The position numbers were made by a program, and so were the translations under genes. From NCBI RefSeq assembly GCF_003589595.1, contig NW_020653852.1, positions 4,653,203-4,717,202 of the forward strand: 64,000 nt of DNA, read 5' to 3'. The first letter of the stretch is position 1. Each line of letters opens with the position of its first letter. The stretch comes from Hyposmocoma kahamanoa. Its lineage: Eukaryota > Arthropoda > Insecta > Lepidoptera > Cosmopterigidae. Shown in pieces: positions 35,941-47,924 of the stretch. The notes beneath the pieces were generated by a model. The model saw only the letters and a program-made list of their open reading frames with translations, made no database searches and was not told the origin of the DNA.

Positions 35941-37485
35941 TTATTGCTGTGACAAACGATTCAGAAGATGCTCATGAACATTATTTTTAAAAGAAAATAT
36001 ATTAGGAGACCGTCTGATGGCGTCCGGTAGAGCGTTCCAGAGCCGTATCGAGTGGAGAGTAAAAGAATCTGACATGAAGCCAGAATGAAAGAGAGGTACA
36101 GAGAGTGACAGTGAATTCATGGAACGAAGTGGGAGGTCATGAGAGTCACAGAGATACTGAAATTTACATTTCAAGTATTCTGGATAGTGGGGATTGAAAA
36201 GAACGGAGTACAACGTACAGAGAATTCTTTTCTGTCTGCGTTGACGAATAGGGAGCCATTTAAGTTGAGACCTAAAAGTAGAAACATGATCAAATTTCCG
36301 AAGGCAGAAAATGAAACGAATAGCATTATTGAGCAGGCGGTCCAACTTGTCTAATAGATTTTCGTTGAGATCAGGATAACAGACATCAGCATAATCAATG
36401 AGTGGGAATATAAGGGAGGTGACGAGCAGGGTCTTAGTACTAATGGGAAGAAAATGTCGAAAGCGGTTTAGAAAACGTAAAGAAGAAGTAACCCTACGAC
36501 TAACCTCGGACACCTGTAAGGTCCAGCTTAGTGAGGAGTCAATGTAAAGACCATGGTTTTTTACACTACAACTGAATGGAACAGACGAGTTCTCATAAAC
36601 TACTTGAATGAGCGAAGTATGGTCAATCTTAGATATCTGTTTAGATCCACCTAAAATAATTGCTTGACACTTGAAAGGATTAACAGATATCCCAAAATTA
36701 GTTGACCACGCACTAACACATTGTAAATCGCTGTTAATGTCAGAAATCGCTGAATTAATGTCCTCGGCAGATGCCTGCGCGTAAATCTGCAAGTCGTCAG
36801 CATAAAAGTGGTAAGAGCAGCTAAGTGAGAAAGAAAGAAAATTAATAAAAAGTGAAAATAAAAGCGGTGACAAGATTCCACCCTGCGGAATACCAGCTGC
36901 CAAATCACGCCAATCGGAGACTTTAGGACCCACGCGAACAGCTTGTTGACGATCACGAAGGTAGGACGAGAACCAGTCTAGTGATAATGGGGAGAAGTTA
37001 AGCGACTTCAGGATGGCAAGCAGAATGTCGTGGTCTACCATGTTAAAAGCTTTGGAAAAGTCGACGAGAACTATAGCAGTGACCAACTGCTTCTCCATGC
37101 CCAGCCTAATGTCTTCCACAACTTTGAGTAGGGCAGTTGTTGTGCCGTGTCCCGGGCGAAACCCAGATTGGAAAGGGGTTAGAAGGTTGTTAGAAAATGT
37201 GTAGGAAGACACTTGCTTATGAACAACAGATTCTAGAATTTTAGACAGGAAAGGAAGAATAGAGATAGGCCTAAAGTTATTAAGTTGTATAGGAGAAGAT
37301 ATTTTTGGCAAAGGTATAATAAATGGCTTACGCCAGGCACGAGGGAAATCACCATACTGCAAGGAGAAGTTGATGATATGGACAATAGCAGGGAGAATTT
37401 GATCAACAATGCTGACAATCATCACTCTGCTCACCTCGTCACATCCTACGGCTTTAGACTTAATAGAAAAAAATATTTTACGCAA
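35941..37485 (-). pseudogene. LINE ORF2, reverse transcriptase and C-terminus
   Basis: This 514-residue frame carries the RT blocks in order: NNFRPISILPFLSKILE (69-85), SGFRPGHGT (107-115), LVDFSKAF (140-147), GIPQGGILSPLLF (198-210) and FYADD (227-231). The three catalytic aspartates (142, 230, 231) are present. The C-terminal part (about 400-514), with FRSQLKWLPIRQRR and RLWNALP, is the usual LINE tail domain. It would make DNA from its own RNA at a nicked site. The Met used as start is internal to ORF2. The upstream TGA at 37687 means no full protein is made from this copy. Confidence 0.9.
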
Positions 37486-37686
37486 ATCGTCAGCTGTAAC
37501 TGGTGAAAAAGAGAAAGAAACTGAAGAAGAAATGGGCCTGGAAGCAATAAGTAGAATAGTGTTCGCCTTAATGAAGGGATCTAAAGAAGGAGCAGACGAG
37601 AAATGGCAGTTGAAGTCGTTAGGAGCAAAAGGGTAGGAGTCAGGTCGAGCAGAACATTTGCCTAAGCCAAGAGTTCTGAGAAACTT

Positions 37687-38034
37687 TCAGACATTAGCAG
37701 GAGAACAATTACTTACGTTATTATAAAAATATTGACGCTTAGCTGCCCTCACCATCCCATTACACCTATTACGAGCAGTCTTGTACAGAGTCCAATTATG
37801 ATCCGACCTATCGCGCTTGTAAACCCGAAACAATCGATCACGTCTAGTCATAGCCATACGAATGCCCCTGTTAATCCAAGGAGCAGGAGGCCGCTTAACC
37901 CTAACAGCCCGTAGTGGGGCATGAGCATCGTACAAATTGATCAAACACTGGTTAAGGTTGGAGATTTTCAAATCAACTGACGAAGCACCATACACCCCAG
38001 AGAAATCAAGGTCAGCGGCATCCTTCCTCAGCAT
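37687..38034 (-). pseudogene. LINE ORF2, linker between endonuclease and RT
   Basis: This 115-residue frame joins the endonuclease to the RT. It holds the motif PWINRGIRMAMTRRDRLFR and a following basic segment, typical of the spacer before the RT in jockey/CR1-type LINEs. It overlaps the endonuclease frame by 23 bases (frameshift) and ends in TGA at 37687-37689. Beyond that TGA the same frame continues open into the RT. Confidence 0.8.
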
Positions 38035-38752
38035 GTGATGGTTTAACTTTCGGTGGCCTTAATCGGTATTGCATGTAGATAAGGTCGTGCTTTGAAAATC
38101 CAGGAGCAAGCAACTGACCATGACCAGCAACGAAGTCAGGAGAGGTTATGATTAAGTCAAGCTGTGTATCATTGGAAGAGGGGTTATGATGAGTAGGCTC
38201 AGATGGCAAGATTGAAAGGTTCACAGACTTGACAATATTAAGAAGCTTAGTGGATTGCGGAGTGTTAGACAGAAGATCCGTATTGAAGTCACCCATAATT
38301 ATGTGATGTCTGTAATCAGTGCAAAGTGGTTCAAGAACGGACTCAAGTTGCATGAAGTAATCTGCCGAAGGTGGACAATAGATTACACCCAGAACCGCTA
38401 TAGTACCCTTAACTGCAATCTCCAAGAAGATGTACTCTGCAGAACCAGAGCAGGCAGAGGAAGACGATAAAAGTAACTTAAAAGGAATGTCACTGCGCAA
38501 GTAGATGGCAACACCGCCGCCCCTCCTGCCAGTACGATCATTCCGGATTAGAGAATACCCAGACAGAGAAAAGGACTGAGAAGAAAGACAAGGTTTCAAC
38601 CAACTTTCTGAAACCAAGATGGCGTGAATAGTAGAAGTTGGAGACGAGAAAGTTTCAAGGAAGTCAGTGTAGTGAGAGGGTATACTCTGTAATATATAGG
38701 TTAAACAAATGGTATATAATTTAGTAGAATTTATAAATGAAGAATATGGCAT
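38012..38752 (-). pseudogene. LINE ORF2, apurinic endonuclease part
   Basis: The 246-residue frame has the APE motifs in order: SESW (48-51, metal-binding Glu), RRGGGVAIY (77-84), GDFN (154-157), QLDLI (197-201) and SKHD (220-223, catalytic His). These are the residues expected for a LINE endonuclease that nicks target DNA before reverse transcription. The first ~20 residues are probably non-element flank. A frameshift near the C-terminus moves the reading frame to the next segment (37687-38034). Confidence 0.85.
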
Positions 38753-38836
38753 TATTCAATTTGTATTTTGGTCTGGCAACACTGTTTTTTCTCTCTCTTC
38801 TCAAAAAGTCTTGTAACGACAGTTTTGAGAACTTAC

Positions 38837-38890
38837 ATCTTCCAAGTGGGGAGCTTCGGCCGCCTTATGTCTTCCAAGTGGGGAGCTTCG
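38837..38890 (+). repeat. Short tandem duplication
   Basis: TCTTCCAAGTGGGGAGCTTC occurs twice, about 33 bp apart, just upstream of the minus-strand LINE's 5' side. Confidence 0.7.
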
Positions 38891-39688
38891 TCACAAACTT
38901 TACGAACGACTTGACTAGCCCTTTCCTTTTCGGCAAGCGAATACGCCAGCCCAGTACACAGTACAGCACTAAAAGACACATGCCGAATCATTATGGACTA
39001 TCTGAAACCAACCCCTGTATCTGTTGGCTGGTGTTGCCTCTCCGAATGTCCGCAGAGAAATGCCAAATTCTCTGGAGCGCATAAAAAAGAGACCGACTTG
39101 TGACACCCTTTATACTATCACGTGCCGGCAAAGTCCTTATAGTGAAAAGCCTTAAATCGATCACGAACTCAACAAGCTTTTAATTTAAAATGGGTTTTTA
39201 TTTCCTATGCCAAAACAACAAATTCCAAAGTTATTATCTTACAACAAACGGACTGGAATAATTGGGTGAAATCTACGAAGACAGCTGTTCACTTTGGAAG
39301 TAGGTAAGGAGCTGGAGACAGATGGTGCCAAACTCAGGAACTCTTTTAATGAACAAACAAAACTTACAGAGTCGTAATAAGCACATTGGGTAAATTTAAT
39401 TTGAAAACAGACCTTTGTGACAATGACAAGGTGCAATTGATAATGTTCGAAGATATGTTAAGAAAGGTGTATTAAAAAAAAATTTGCTCAATTAGGTCCA
39501 GTAATTTTTAGGTGACGAATATACCTTAATGTTATGACGTTATAGTTGAAATTTCAATTACAAGTCACAAGTACAAAAACAAAGTGTCGTCGGTAACGCC
39601 TTGTTCCTTTCGTTACTTGGTATCAGAATATGATTATATTCTTCGTCTTCAACAAAACTACCATTTCAAAATATACAACGGGTAAGAG

Positions 39689-39723
39689 CCTCTTTTCCGA
39701 TCGGTCGTAGATCGGAAAAGAGG
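39689..39723. repeat. Perfect 14-bp hairpin
   Basis: CCTCTTTTCCGATC, a 7-nt loop, then its exact complement. No surrounding repeat was recognised. Confidence 0.7.
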
Positions 39724-40604
39724 ATGCCACGACGGTAAACTTCTGCATGCCTAAGGATAAGCATATCATACACGCATGATTGCCGTCAATGTGCGCTTGC
39801 ACGTAGGAATGCCGAAGCTTACCGTGCTGTTCCGCTGGGCCGGGCCTTTGGCGTATGTTTACATTTTCATAAAACTTTTTTTCACAAACAAAGAACGTAA
39901 CAGTACAAAGTAATACAAATTATCTATCTCAGTCTATCTCAGTTTTAATCTTCCCTCATTTTCACAGACGTTATTGACGAGCGTGTTATAGTTTTTACAG
40001 CTTTTTTTACGTCCCAATATCGCTTAACGCTCTGAATGTAGATAAATTTTTACGTCATCGATTATAAGTGGACGTAATGCGTCGTAACCATCGTAACTAT
40101 GTTATGACATTTCTTATTAACTTAATGCATTATTTTATGGAGTACTTATTAATATTAAGTTACACGGAATTAAGCTAGGTGTAATCACATAGGCGTTAGC
40201 TAACTATTAGTTGTATGACTGTAGACGTCTTAAAATATTGTGGACAGGATATTTTGCATCATGGAGACATTATTTTATTTTAGACAATACTATAGATTAC
40301 TTATAGCCAGTCTTTTTTGAAGACGGAATAAAATTACAATTGTAAGGTTGCCAATTTTTTATAAAATTTTAGAATATATATGTAGTTGTTGTCGATAGTT
40401 TTATCGATAAATTCTGAAAGAAGATACAATTTTACCAAAAAATGACTGAATTGTGAGTGTTACGACGCTCTAATGATTATTGATTGCTTTACTGCCTTCT
40501 TTATTATTATTTTAACAGTTGGTCTACTAGTATCGAGATCATTTTTTATTCGTAGCTCGATTTGATTATCTATTACAGAATTAAAATGAAAATCTTTAAA
40601 ATAT

Positions 40605-41446
40605 GTCTCCTCTTTGTATTTTTCATAAACATGTTTGCTGATGACGTTAAATTGGCCATGACCATTAAGTCGGAGGCTGACTGTGTCCTTCTCCAGAAGG
40701 ACATTGATAGTTTCTTTGGATGAGGCAATGACAACAGTCTACGCTTAAACGTTGACAAATGTACCATTGTATCATTTACGCGCACTCGCAAACAAATAAT
40801 CAACACTTACAAAATAAAAAATACGCACATCAGCCGGGCTACATCTGTCAGGGATAAATCTTCGCGTAAGTCTCTCGGCTTTGTCATGAGCCAATCAAGA
40901 TCGTTCAAAAGTGACCTCACATCTCGTCTTTTGTATAATAGTTTTGTTCGCGGCAAGCTAGAAAGTAACGCCATCATTTGGAATCCCATTCATTATAATC
41001 ACATATCGACGTCAGAGAAAATTCAGAAGTCATTTGTTCGTAACCTTTATAGAAAAATTTACGGTTATTGCCCCTTACTTTACCCCACTACTTTTATTTT
41101 GGGTATGGTCGGCTACAGAACGCTGGAAGTAAGACGCAATCTGGCTCTTATGACCTACATATTTCGCTTGGTGCGTGGAATCTTGTACAATCCATTCATA
41201 CTATCCATGATGGACTTTTGGGTGCCTAGGACCAGCCTGGTGCGGCCTCACAGAAGAAGGCTATTTGCTATACCTTCTACACGTTCTAGGGCAAGTGATC
41301 TGGCTCCTTTGCCCCGCGCGCTTAAGTACTTCAATCGGATGCTTATCTTTGACTCCTCTTTGGACCTCTTTGCATGCTCGGAAGCCCATTTTACGGTTTC
41401 CGCAGGACGATATCTCGAGTCATTGACCATGTGTCCATGGTCATAA
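40605..41446 (+). pseudogene. Second LINE fragment: RT active site to ORF2 C-terminus
   Basis: One frame runs from MFADDVKLAM (FADD box at 40634-40645) to the stop near 41446. It is broken only by one TGA at 40721-40723. The part downstream of Met40886 is 186 residues and has the LINE thumb/C-terminal pattern (YGYCPLLYPTTFILGMVGY..LEVRR and IPSTRSRASDLAPLPRALKYFNR). All of ORF1, the endonuclease and most of the RT are missing, so this is a 5'-truncated insertion. It belongs to a family other than the 36-38 kb LINE. AT-rich 3' UTR-like sequence follows to about 41760. Confidence 0.8.
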
Positions 41447-42446
41447 TAGCATCACATAAGTATTGTGCATCCTGAATAATTAATACTATGTTAATGTTTT
41501 AAAATTTGATTGTTAATAATATAATGTCCAATTCCATGATTTGTTATTTTTATCTAATTTTTTATTCAGTGTATTTTATGCAATATATAAAATTCAATGA
41601 TTTGTAAATTTTCATTCAATTTATTTTGTATCAATTCTTTATTAAGTATGATTACATTATTATTTCAATATATGATATTAGCTTAAGAATTACTATTGTG
41701 TTTGGATATTAATCTGTAAGCAATATGTAATATAACAAATAAATATATACGTTTTAAATACAATGTATGTATGAGTGAACTTATTAAAAATGACAATTCA
41801 AATGAACTTGTGCTCAGTAATTGCATGAATGGGTCGAGGATGATTCAAATGAAACAAATTCGGCTATTTATTCCGTGGCCAACATTCAGTCGATAGTCGA
41901 TGGAATATTTATCGACTACAATTACTAGCTGCTAATTAATTATAATATTATTACAATAGTTAGTAAAGTTATAATAGTTAATTCAAAGCTTTTTAGGAAG
42001 TGACTTGGCTCACCCGGGAATCGAACCGTATAAACGTGAAAAAAATCCTGTTTTTTTGTGATGTTGATCGAAAGTGTCCATTATAAGACCAATTCATATA
42101 TAACACTTAATCTAATCAGTATCTTAAATTTACTTAATTAAGTAAATTTTAAATTTTTTTAAATCTTATAATATTTACTTATATTCAAAAATAAAATAAT
42201 GTTTTAATATAGCAAAATATCCTGTCTAGAATATTTAAAGTACCTTCCCACCGTATCGCATAGCCGTGAGACGCCTTGTATACGAGATTTGATTACTTCG
42301 AGATTCCGTGACAGACTATTTGCATCAACCAGCTTTTATAATAAAACCCTTGCCTGGAAGAAGATTGGTTGACACTGCACTGACTGTAAGCATATTCGAA
42401 GTAGGTACTATATTTTTCACCTCGTATTAAACTGTAATCATAACTT

Positions 42447-42677
42447 TTTTTAATATAATATCGAGTGATAGGACGTGCTCGTCCTCATCCTAGTCGTGTG
42501 TCTGGTGGTAACTCTGGTGGTGCTACACGCCTGTCTATAACAGTTGCAATGACACTCAGAGCTTTAAATGGCAAAGATTTGAAGGGCACTGACACTGCGC
42601 CTGTCACCCATACACATTAGTTGGACAAGTCCCATGTGCCTGTAATTTCACCAGCAACCTTACCTTTCAAAACGGAG
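42447..42677 (-). mobile_element. 310-bp family copy
   Basis: A T run, ATAATATCGAGTGATAGGAC, an internal short duplication (GGTGGTAACTCTGGTGGTG), CACGCCTGTCTATAACAG, and an end at CTTTCAAAACGGA. The 5' third is absent. Confidence 0.65.
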
Positions 42678-42679
42678 AG

Positions 42680-42870
42680 GGTTTAAGCCATGGTACACTA
42701 CCCTGGCTCAATGCTAGTTGGGACTTCACACTTTTTACGAGTGTTGTGAACCTTCTTCAACGTACAGGTTTCCTTTCGATGTTTTTTCACTTTAAAACTT
42801 CAAAATTCCGGACAACTCAGGTGTGCCAACGTGGATTCGAATCCACGGCCTCTTTGAAATGAATTTAAGT
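42680..42870. repeat. CCCACTGCTGGGC-type repeat with tRNA-like end
   Basis: GGGACTTCACACTTTTTACG, TTGTGAACCTTCTTCAACG, then the antisense B box GGATTCGAATCCACG (about 42834-42848). Confidence 0.5.
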
Positions 42871-43142
42871 AAATTCTACAACAATTATAAAAAAAAGTCA
42901 TTATTGATAAAAACATGTAGCTAGAGAAGTTCTCACGAGGATAAATTCAAACAGCTGCTTGATAAATAATGAAAACAATGAACTTTGAACTGTGGTATTA
43001 AGATTATATGCGTTAAACAGCTTTGACTGTGTGCATATTTGTTTCAGACGAGTGAGGAATCTCTCGGAAGCTATTTCGATAACGCCATCCGGTGACTAAA
43101 ACAGTGAATGCAGTAGAGTCGTAATTCAGATTAAATATGTTT

Positions 43143-43400
43143 TAGGAGCAGTAGAGTCTTGTGAAAGACTTTGGCAAGGGAATTACTGCCACTGTACCAA
43201 TTTCTGCCGCCAAGTGGTAATGTGGGCATTACTGTCACTGAACTTGTCAACTTATGTCTCAGATGGACGGGTGTTGCGGCAGTGCCTCTCGGATCTTTGC
43301 GATGTAAAGCTCTAAATGGCACACAACTACCGTGGACTGGCTTGTCGCTTGCTATCATGCGCACGACTTCAACGTCCGTCCCGTCACTTGTTATCGTAAA
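43143..43400 (+). mobile_element. 310-bp family copy, with an inverted fragment beside it
   Basis: GTAGAGTCTTGTGAAAGACT to GTCCCGTCACTTGTTATCG. About 20 bp later an opposite-strand fragment (43418-43470: T run, ATTATATCAATTGACGGGA) begins, so two insertions meet tail to tail. Confidence 0.65.
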
Positions 43401-43483
43401 CAACACTTTCCAGACTTTTTTTATTATATCAATTGACGGGAAGAATAATTCGTACCTACTCATAACAGTACCTTTATTATGTC

Positions 43484-43629
43484 GCTTGATTTTCGAGATT
43501 GTTAGACATAGGGCATGAAACATTTTTTCTGCGCCGTGACCATGAGATCTGTAAAGAGCCCAAGACGTTTGGTTTGTTTGAAGAAACAAATATATGCGAT
43601 TTAGATCCGAAAAACTAGTTTCATTTCCC
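43484..43629 (+). repeat. Snap-back family copy with head and one arm
   Basis: The head (CTTGATTTTCGAGATTGTTA...) is followed by the start of the left arm. It then jumps to CCATGAGATCTGTAAAG and the full right arm ending GTTTCATTTCCC. The left arm is mostly deleted, so it no longer forms a full hairpin. Confidence 0.6.
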
Positions 43630-43930
43630 ATGAGTGCTTTGTGTTAAAAAAAAGAAATGAAATGTAGGCAATGTTGAGTATCGCCGAAAAAATAATATAA
43701 AAATATTTACGCTGCTCAAGTTCGCAAGTTGGTTCTTGTAAATTCGTAAACGTAATTTAAAATTTGCGACAATTTTATCTATTTTGAAGTTCGAAATGGA
43801 CTTTTTAGTATTTTTAGCCGCATCTACCAACTGTATTAAACACAGTTATGAAGCTGGTCGTGACATGGAAATTTTTGTGAAATTCATATATTTTTTGTGA
43901 AAAAACTCCACTGGTTTGTTATGATCACAG

Positions 43931-44525
43931 AACAATAAATACAGTAGAAGTGGTTAGTTAGCGTTCGACGCGTGCCAACTATAGGTCTCAAAAGACCTAT
44001 CTGAGCTCAGTCCGCCCGTTTTCGCTTTGTATGGTGTGGTCGTGTCATTCTTTATCGTCGCGTATTTCATTAATATCATCGGAAAGTTTCAATAAATTTT
44101 TAATTTTCTGTACATCGAAATAATTTTTTTGGTACAGGAAACGAAAGTAAAGCTTATACCCCTGCAATATGATAGCTTCTTGTTTGGAGGACTAAATTAA
44201 TGACTCCAATTCGTCGTCGTTCAGCAATTATTCGCTAGATGGCAGGTACATTGATTGAAATTTCAATATAATATCAAAACGTCGTAAATTGTAATAATAG
44301 GTATTAATGATATTAAACTTTCAACGATATGCCAACAGGGTAAAGTTGAAATTATATTAACAATCCAGAATTTATTTCTTTTTAAATTTGAAACTACGAC
44401 CAATCAATATTAAGATTTTGTAATGTTTCAAATTAAGAATGTCTGAGTTTTGGCGACATTGGTTCTTGTAGTAATCGAGGCTTAAGATACTTCCATTGTT
44501 TTTTTTCTCCCGTTCTTATGATCAT
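43931..44525 (+). repeat. 450-bp dispersed repeat, uninterrupted copy
   Basis: It matches 11.05-11.99 kb over GAGCTCARTCCGCC, CCCCTGCAATATGRTAG, GGAGGACTAAATTAATRAC, CGCTAGATGGCAG and TTCAAATTAAGA. It serves as the pre-insertion reference for that locus. No coding potential. Confidence 0.6.
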
Positions 44526-44789
44526 TGGTTTCCACTAGTTTGTTATAAGATAGTGGTGTACCGAAAAGTCTTTAATAGGTTTATGCGACACCGTTTTATA
44601 TATTGTTACTTATTATAAGCTGTGTATGTTATAAAATAATACAAATATTGAACACAAAGAAAAATTCATTATTCACTTTTATATTAATATCTATAACAAA
44701 GCTAACGTGATTACCTATAGTCTGTCTAAAAGAATACTAATTTTTTTCAGCGTGGTTGGTAATTCAACGCCATCGAGTATACCTACTAC

Positions 44790-45284
44790 CAGAAATAGAG
44801 ACGAAATGTCATTTAATTTGTTTGAAAACTATTCTGCTATATCATTACTGTGACAACTGCTCTCCGATTGGCTAGCCCGAGTTTGAAACAATTGACAGCT
44901 GTCGTCAATGGGTGTCGTCTACTGTTTCACTTCAAAACGACCAGTTCACTTGAGTTTTGCTATAATGGACGAAAATGAAATACGAAACGAAAAAACATAC
45001 ATATTTAAATACCGATGAAATGTGATTGCGTTTGTTTTGTAATTAGATGTTTTGCTATTTTTCCCATACCACCGAATAGAACAGCACGGCATTGTTAGAG
45101 ATCTTTATTACAATAAATACAGAATATTTTTTGGAATATACGGAGACGGACACACAGGTCAGTAGTTGGCCTGTCTATGTTTCAGTGCAAACGAGAGTTC
45201 ATATTTATAAGAGCTGTATCGCTAATGTGTCACCAGGAATATATGGCCCTTATTTCGTCTCTATTTCTGGTTATATGCTCGATG
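44790..45284 (+). repeat. 550-bp dispersed repeat, copy 3
   Basis: Starts CCAGAAATAGAGACGAAATG, ends GGTTATATGCTCGATGTT. A 107-residue ORF (45092-45415) crosses its end and is not matched in the other copies. Confidence 0.6.
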
Positions 45285-45790
45285 TTCAACACACATGTCA
45301 AAATATGTGTGTTGAATACACAATGAATGGTTTCAATATTGTTACTCCGTTTAATAGGTATGACAGCCGGGATGATGTCCTAATATTTCAGGGTATAGAT
45401 GATTCGATTATGTAATCCCAACCAATAAAGCTTCGCAAACATGAAACATTTAACAATATATTTTTCTGTAGAAATCAATTTTGTTCGAAGGACACTCAGC
45501 TAGACGCGTATCGTCAGCGCCAACCTGCGAACGGAAACGTAGTGGCTAAATTATCAATGTATGTATATTTGATGCTATTTCATTTGAAATAAGGTATAAA
45601 TTTTAATGCTTTAGGACCCATCTCGAACTATCGCAGCGCATTTTTCTCTGCGCCTCAGAGCATTGAAATGCCTTATTCCAAGTACAATAGCATAAACTAT
45701 TCATTGATAAATTTAATGCTCTTGCCTTCCACCGGTTTACGCTGGCCCGAAGATGAATGACGACTCTGTAATTACCCGTCACTTTCAACA

Positions 45791-46075
45791 GTGTTGTCAA
45801 TCAAATTACTGTTTCTAATAATTATTTCTCAAATGGCAACTTTAGGTAAAATACGCTCTAATATTGTGGCCCAGAACTCAGCCATGTCGACCGCGTTACA
45901 CCCGTTAAATCCCCAAACGGGTAGGGCACGCAGGGCGACTCAAACAGTCCAGGTTAGAAACATCCGAAAATCCCCACCTGAACAAATTGTCCTTACTCCG
46001 ACTTACCTGAGTTCGAAGCCTACTCAAAGACGTCCAGATCGGCCATTCGTGTTCAGAACGAAGACTATCCGATAG
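45791..46075 (+). CDS. Unrecognised 94-residue ORF
   Basis: Met, a short hydrophobic start (LLFLIIIS), then a basic, Pro/Arg/Thr-rich stretch. It has more balanced base use than the flanks, and no domain was recognised. It may be a leftover of a mobile-element ORF1 or chance. Confidence 0.2.
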   Translation: MLSIKLLFLIIISQMATLGKIRSNIVAQNSAMSTALHPLNPQTGRARRATQTVQVRNIRKSPPEQIVLTPTYLSSKPTQRRPDRPFVFRTKTIR

Positions 46076-46147
46076 ACGACAGAACGTAGATAACAGTACT
46101 CTTACGTACTTAAGCGGCTGGTAAGTATCGCTATTAAAAATATAATA

Positions 46148-46310
46148 GTTAGCCTATACGAGTAGACCCACTGCTGGGCTCTCACAAGTTCCCATGCGGG
46201 GATTGGGAATTTCACACAGGTCATTAAATTGCTTTGCAGATGTGTGCTGGTTTCTTCACGATGTTTTCTTTTGTCGAAAATGCTCATGGTAAATTTCAAA
46301 TTCAAATTCA
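46148..46310. repeat. CCCACTGCTGGGC dispersed repeat
   Basis: Contains ACCCACTGCTGGGCTCTCAC, TTTCACACAGGTC and GTTTCTTCACGATGTTTTC, a block order common to LINE/SINE 3' ends in moths and butterflies. Related pieces: 30795-30870, 42685-42870, 49055-49165 and 50590-50690. Confidence 0.55.
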
Positions 46311-46337
46311 AAGATCGAAACCATGGCTCTCTACTTT

Positions 46338-46575
46338 TTTTAGAATATCATCTAATGGTAAGCCACACGCCTGCCCATAACAATTGCAGTGCCACTCAGA
46401 GTTTTAAATCGCAAAGATCTGAGCACTGTCATTGCGCCCGTCATCCTGAGACATAAGTTGACAAGTCCTGTATGTCTGTAATTTCACCAGTACCCTTACA
46501 CTTCAAAAAGAAATAGGTAATGCCAGTACTTCCCCAGACGAACTCTTTCACAAGGAGCTCTACTGCTACTAAACA
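46338..46575 (-). mobile_element. 310-bp family copy, lacking the hairpin
   Basis: CTAATGGTAAGCCACACGCC to AAGGAGCTCTACTGCTACTA. The GCAGTAATG hairpin block is deleted. Confidence 0.65.
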
Positions 46576-46601
46576 ACTTGAGAGGCGGTAGGTCATAAAC
46601 C

Positions 46602-46674
46602 TAGGAAATAAAACTATATTTTCGATTTTAAATCGCGTATATTTGTTGTTTCAAATAAACCAAAGTTTCGGGCC
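46602..46674 (+). repeat. Snap-back family, left arm fragment
   Basis: Reads AGGAAATAAAACTATATTTTC, then TAAATCGCGTATATTTGTTG and CCAAAGTTTCGGGCC, the left arm of the 12.8-kb copy up to the loop. Confidence 0.55.
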
Positions 46675-46679
46675 TAACT

Positions 46680-47924
46680 CGCGACAACCTAACTCGACTG
46701 CTATAAACAATTAATTACCGGTAACAAAAGTTTTTACTCAAGGATATTCCATAGCCAACCTTGTCCAGTTCTCTAGTGCCAACACAAAGGGTGTTGGCAA
46801 TTATTATCATTCGATGTTGGACGCTCTGAGTGAATATACTGAAACCTGTTTTTTTAATTATTGGCATCGGTGTATTAATTGGGGCAGTGATAATTGGTAC
46901 TCGAATTGGAACGTCCGATGACGGAGAAGTGATGTGATAAATAATTGTAAATAATGGATAAAGAAAATTTATTTTGTAAGTAATTTGTTGTTTGTTGTTA
47001 TTATGGAATTAGGTTCATATGTACAATCTGAACTCCTGGAAAGTGATGTGGGCGAGCATGGTACACATACATTTGCATAGAAGAAGCCTGTTCAAATTGA
47101 TTCGCCTTAAAATTTTATTCTTAGTTTATTTGTTGCAAGTTTATTGAACATGAATGGATGGCATAAAAAGAAGACTGAACTGTGCTATTACGAAAAAAAA
47201 GTAAAAGAAGAATCGATATTTAGCACATACACGCGATATTCGTACAGCATTTGCTACTCGACAATACAAGTGACAGTCAGTGTTGTTTACAACTTCATTA
47301 ACAAAACATAAAATCTCAGTTGGTTCCATAGAGTCTATTTATCCTTACCAGAGACCGGATCGAATGGCACAATGAACATAATGACTGTACCATTTTTTAT
47401 GTTTAATATCTTTAAAATTCATGAATAGTTTCCTAGAACCGTTTTCCTAAAACGCTTACTACACACTGAACATTCACTGATATAAGTAATTATTATAACT
47501 AACCCAACACGAGCATAAATTTCTTTAATGGGAAAACCTCATCTTATGTGTAAAATTTGAGTAGTAAATACATTTTTATTTTTATTTATTTACGACGAGA
47601 CAATTGCTCAAAATAGTGGGCACTAATGTCTACAGGCCATAAATACATAATACCATGTAACAAGATTTTTGTTTCTGCGTTAGCAATATAATTTTAATTT
47701 ATTTCTATTTCAATTGGTTCTAACATAAAACATGAAAAAACTGCTTTGGAAGACGATGAAAAGTTGAAATTTGTGTACCATTAAGGAAACGTATAAATTT
47801 ACGGAGTTTTCTTCATCTAAAAATGATCTAAAAACAAAAACTGAACATTATACTTCAAATCAATAGTATATTTTAACGAAAAAATTCTACAAAGAACGTC
47901 GAAATATGGGGATTTACGAGATTA
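46680..47924. other. AT-rich stretch, no gene recognised
   Basis: It contains a T-rich ATTTATTTA run (47571-47590) that could be a minus-strand LINE tail. Nothing else is supported. Confidence 0.4.

Larger units (their letters stand above)
35653..38700 (-). mobile_element. Non-LTR retrotransposon (APE + RT, jockey/CR1-type), 5' truncated
   Basis: A 3-kb LINE reads on the minus strand: apurinic endonuclease (about 38010-38695), a linker, then reverse transcriptase (35941-37485). A 3' UTR follows, with AATAAA near the end and an (AAAT)n tail at 35656-35676. The first residues of the upstream ORF do not look like an APE start. The element therefore seems cut near 38700, having lost ORF1 and the APE N-terminus. 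Two lesions break ORF2: a frameshift around 38012-38034 and an in-frame TGA at 37687-37689. All catalytic motifs remain, which suggests a fairly young but dead copy. The exact clade is not resolved by eye. Confidence 0.9.
38701..40604. other. Between two LINE fragments; no gene seen
   Basis: It contains the tandem duplication and the 14-bp hairpin listed separately. Short ORFs (38737-39084, 39239-39436) lack domain signals. Confidence 0.4.

Noticed and set aside
39689..39723. Hairpin arm GATCGGAAAAGAGG looks like a sequencing adapter start
   Set aside because: It has an extra A and a different end from the common adapter (GATCGGAAGAGC), and its exact inverse stands beside it, so contamination is unlikely.
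42240..42370. Weak resemblance to a LINE C-terminus
   Set aside because: Only scattered residues fit, in more than one frame.
43131..43631. 166-residue minus-strand ORF
   Set aside because: It runs across a 310-bp-family copy and a snap-back copy, so it is chance reading through repeats.
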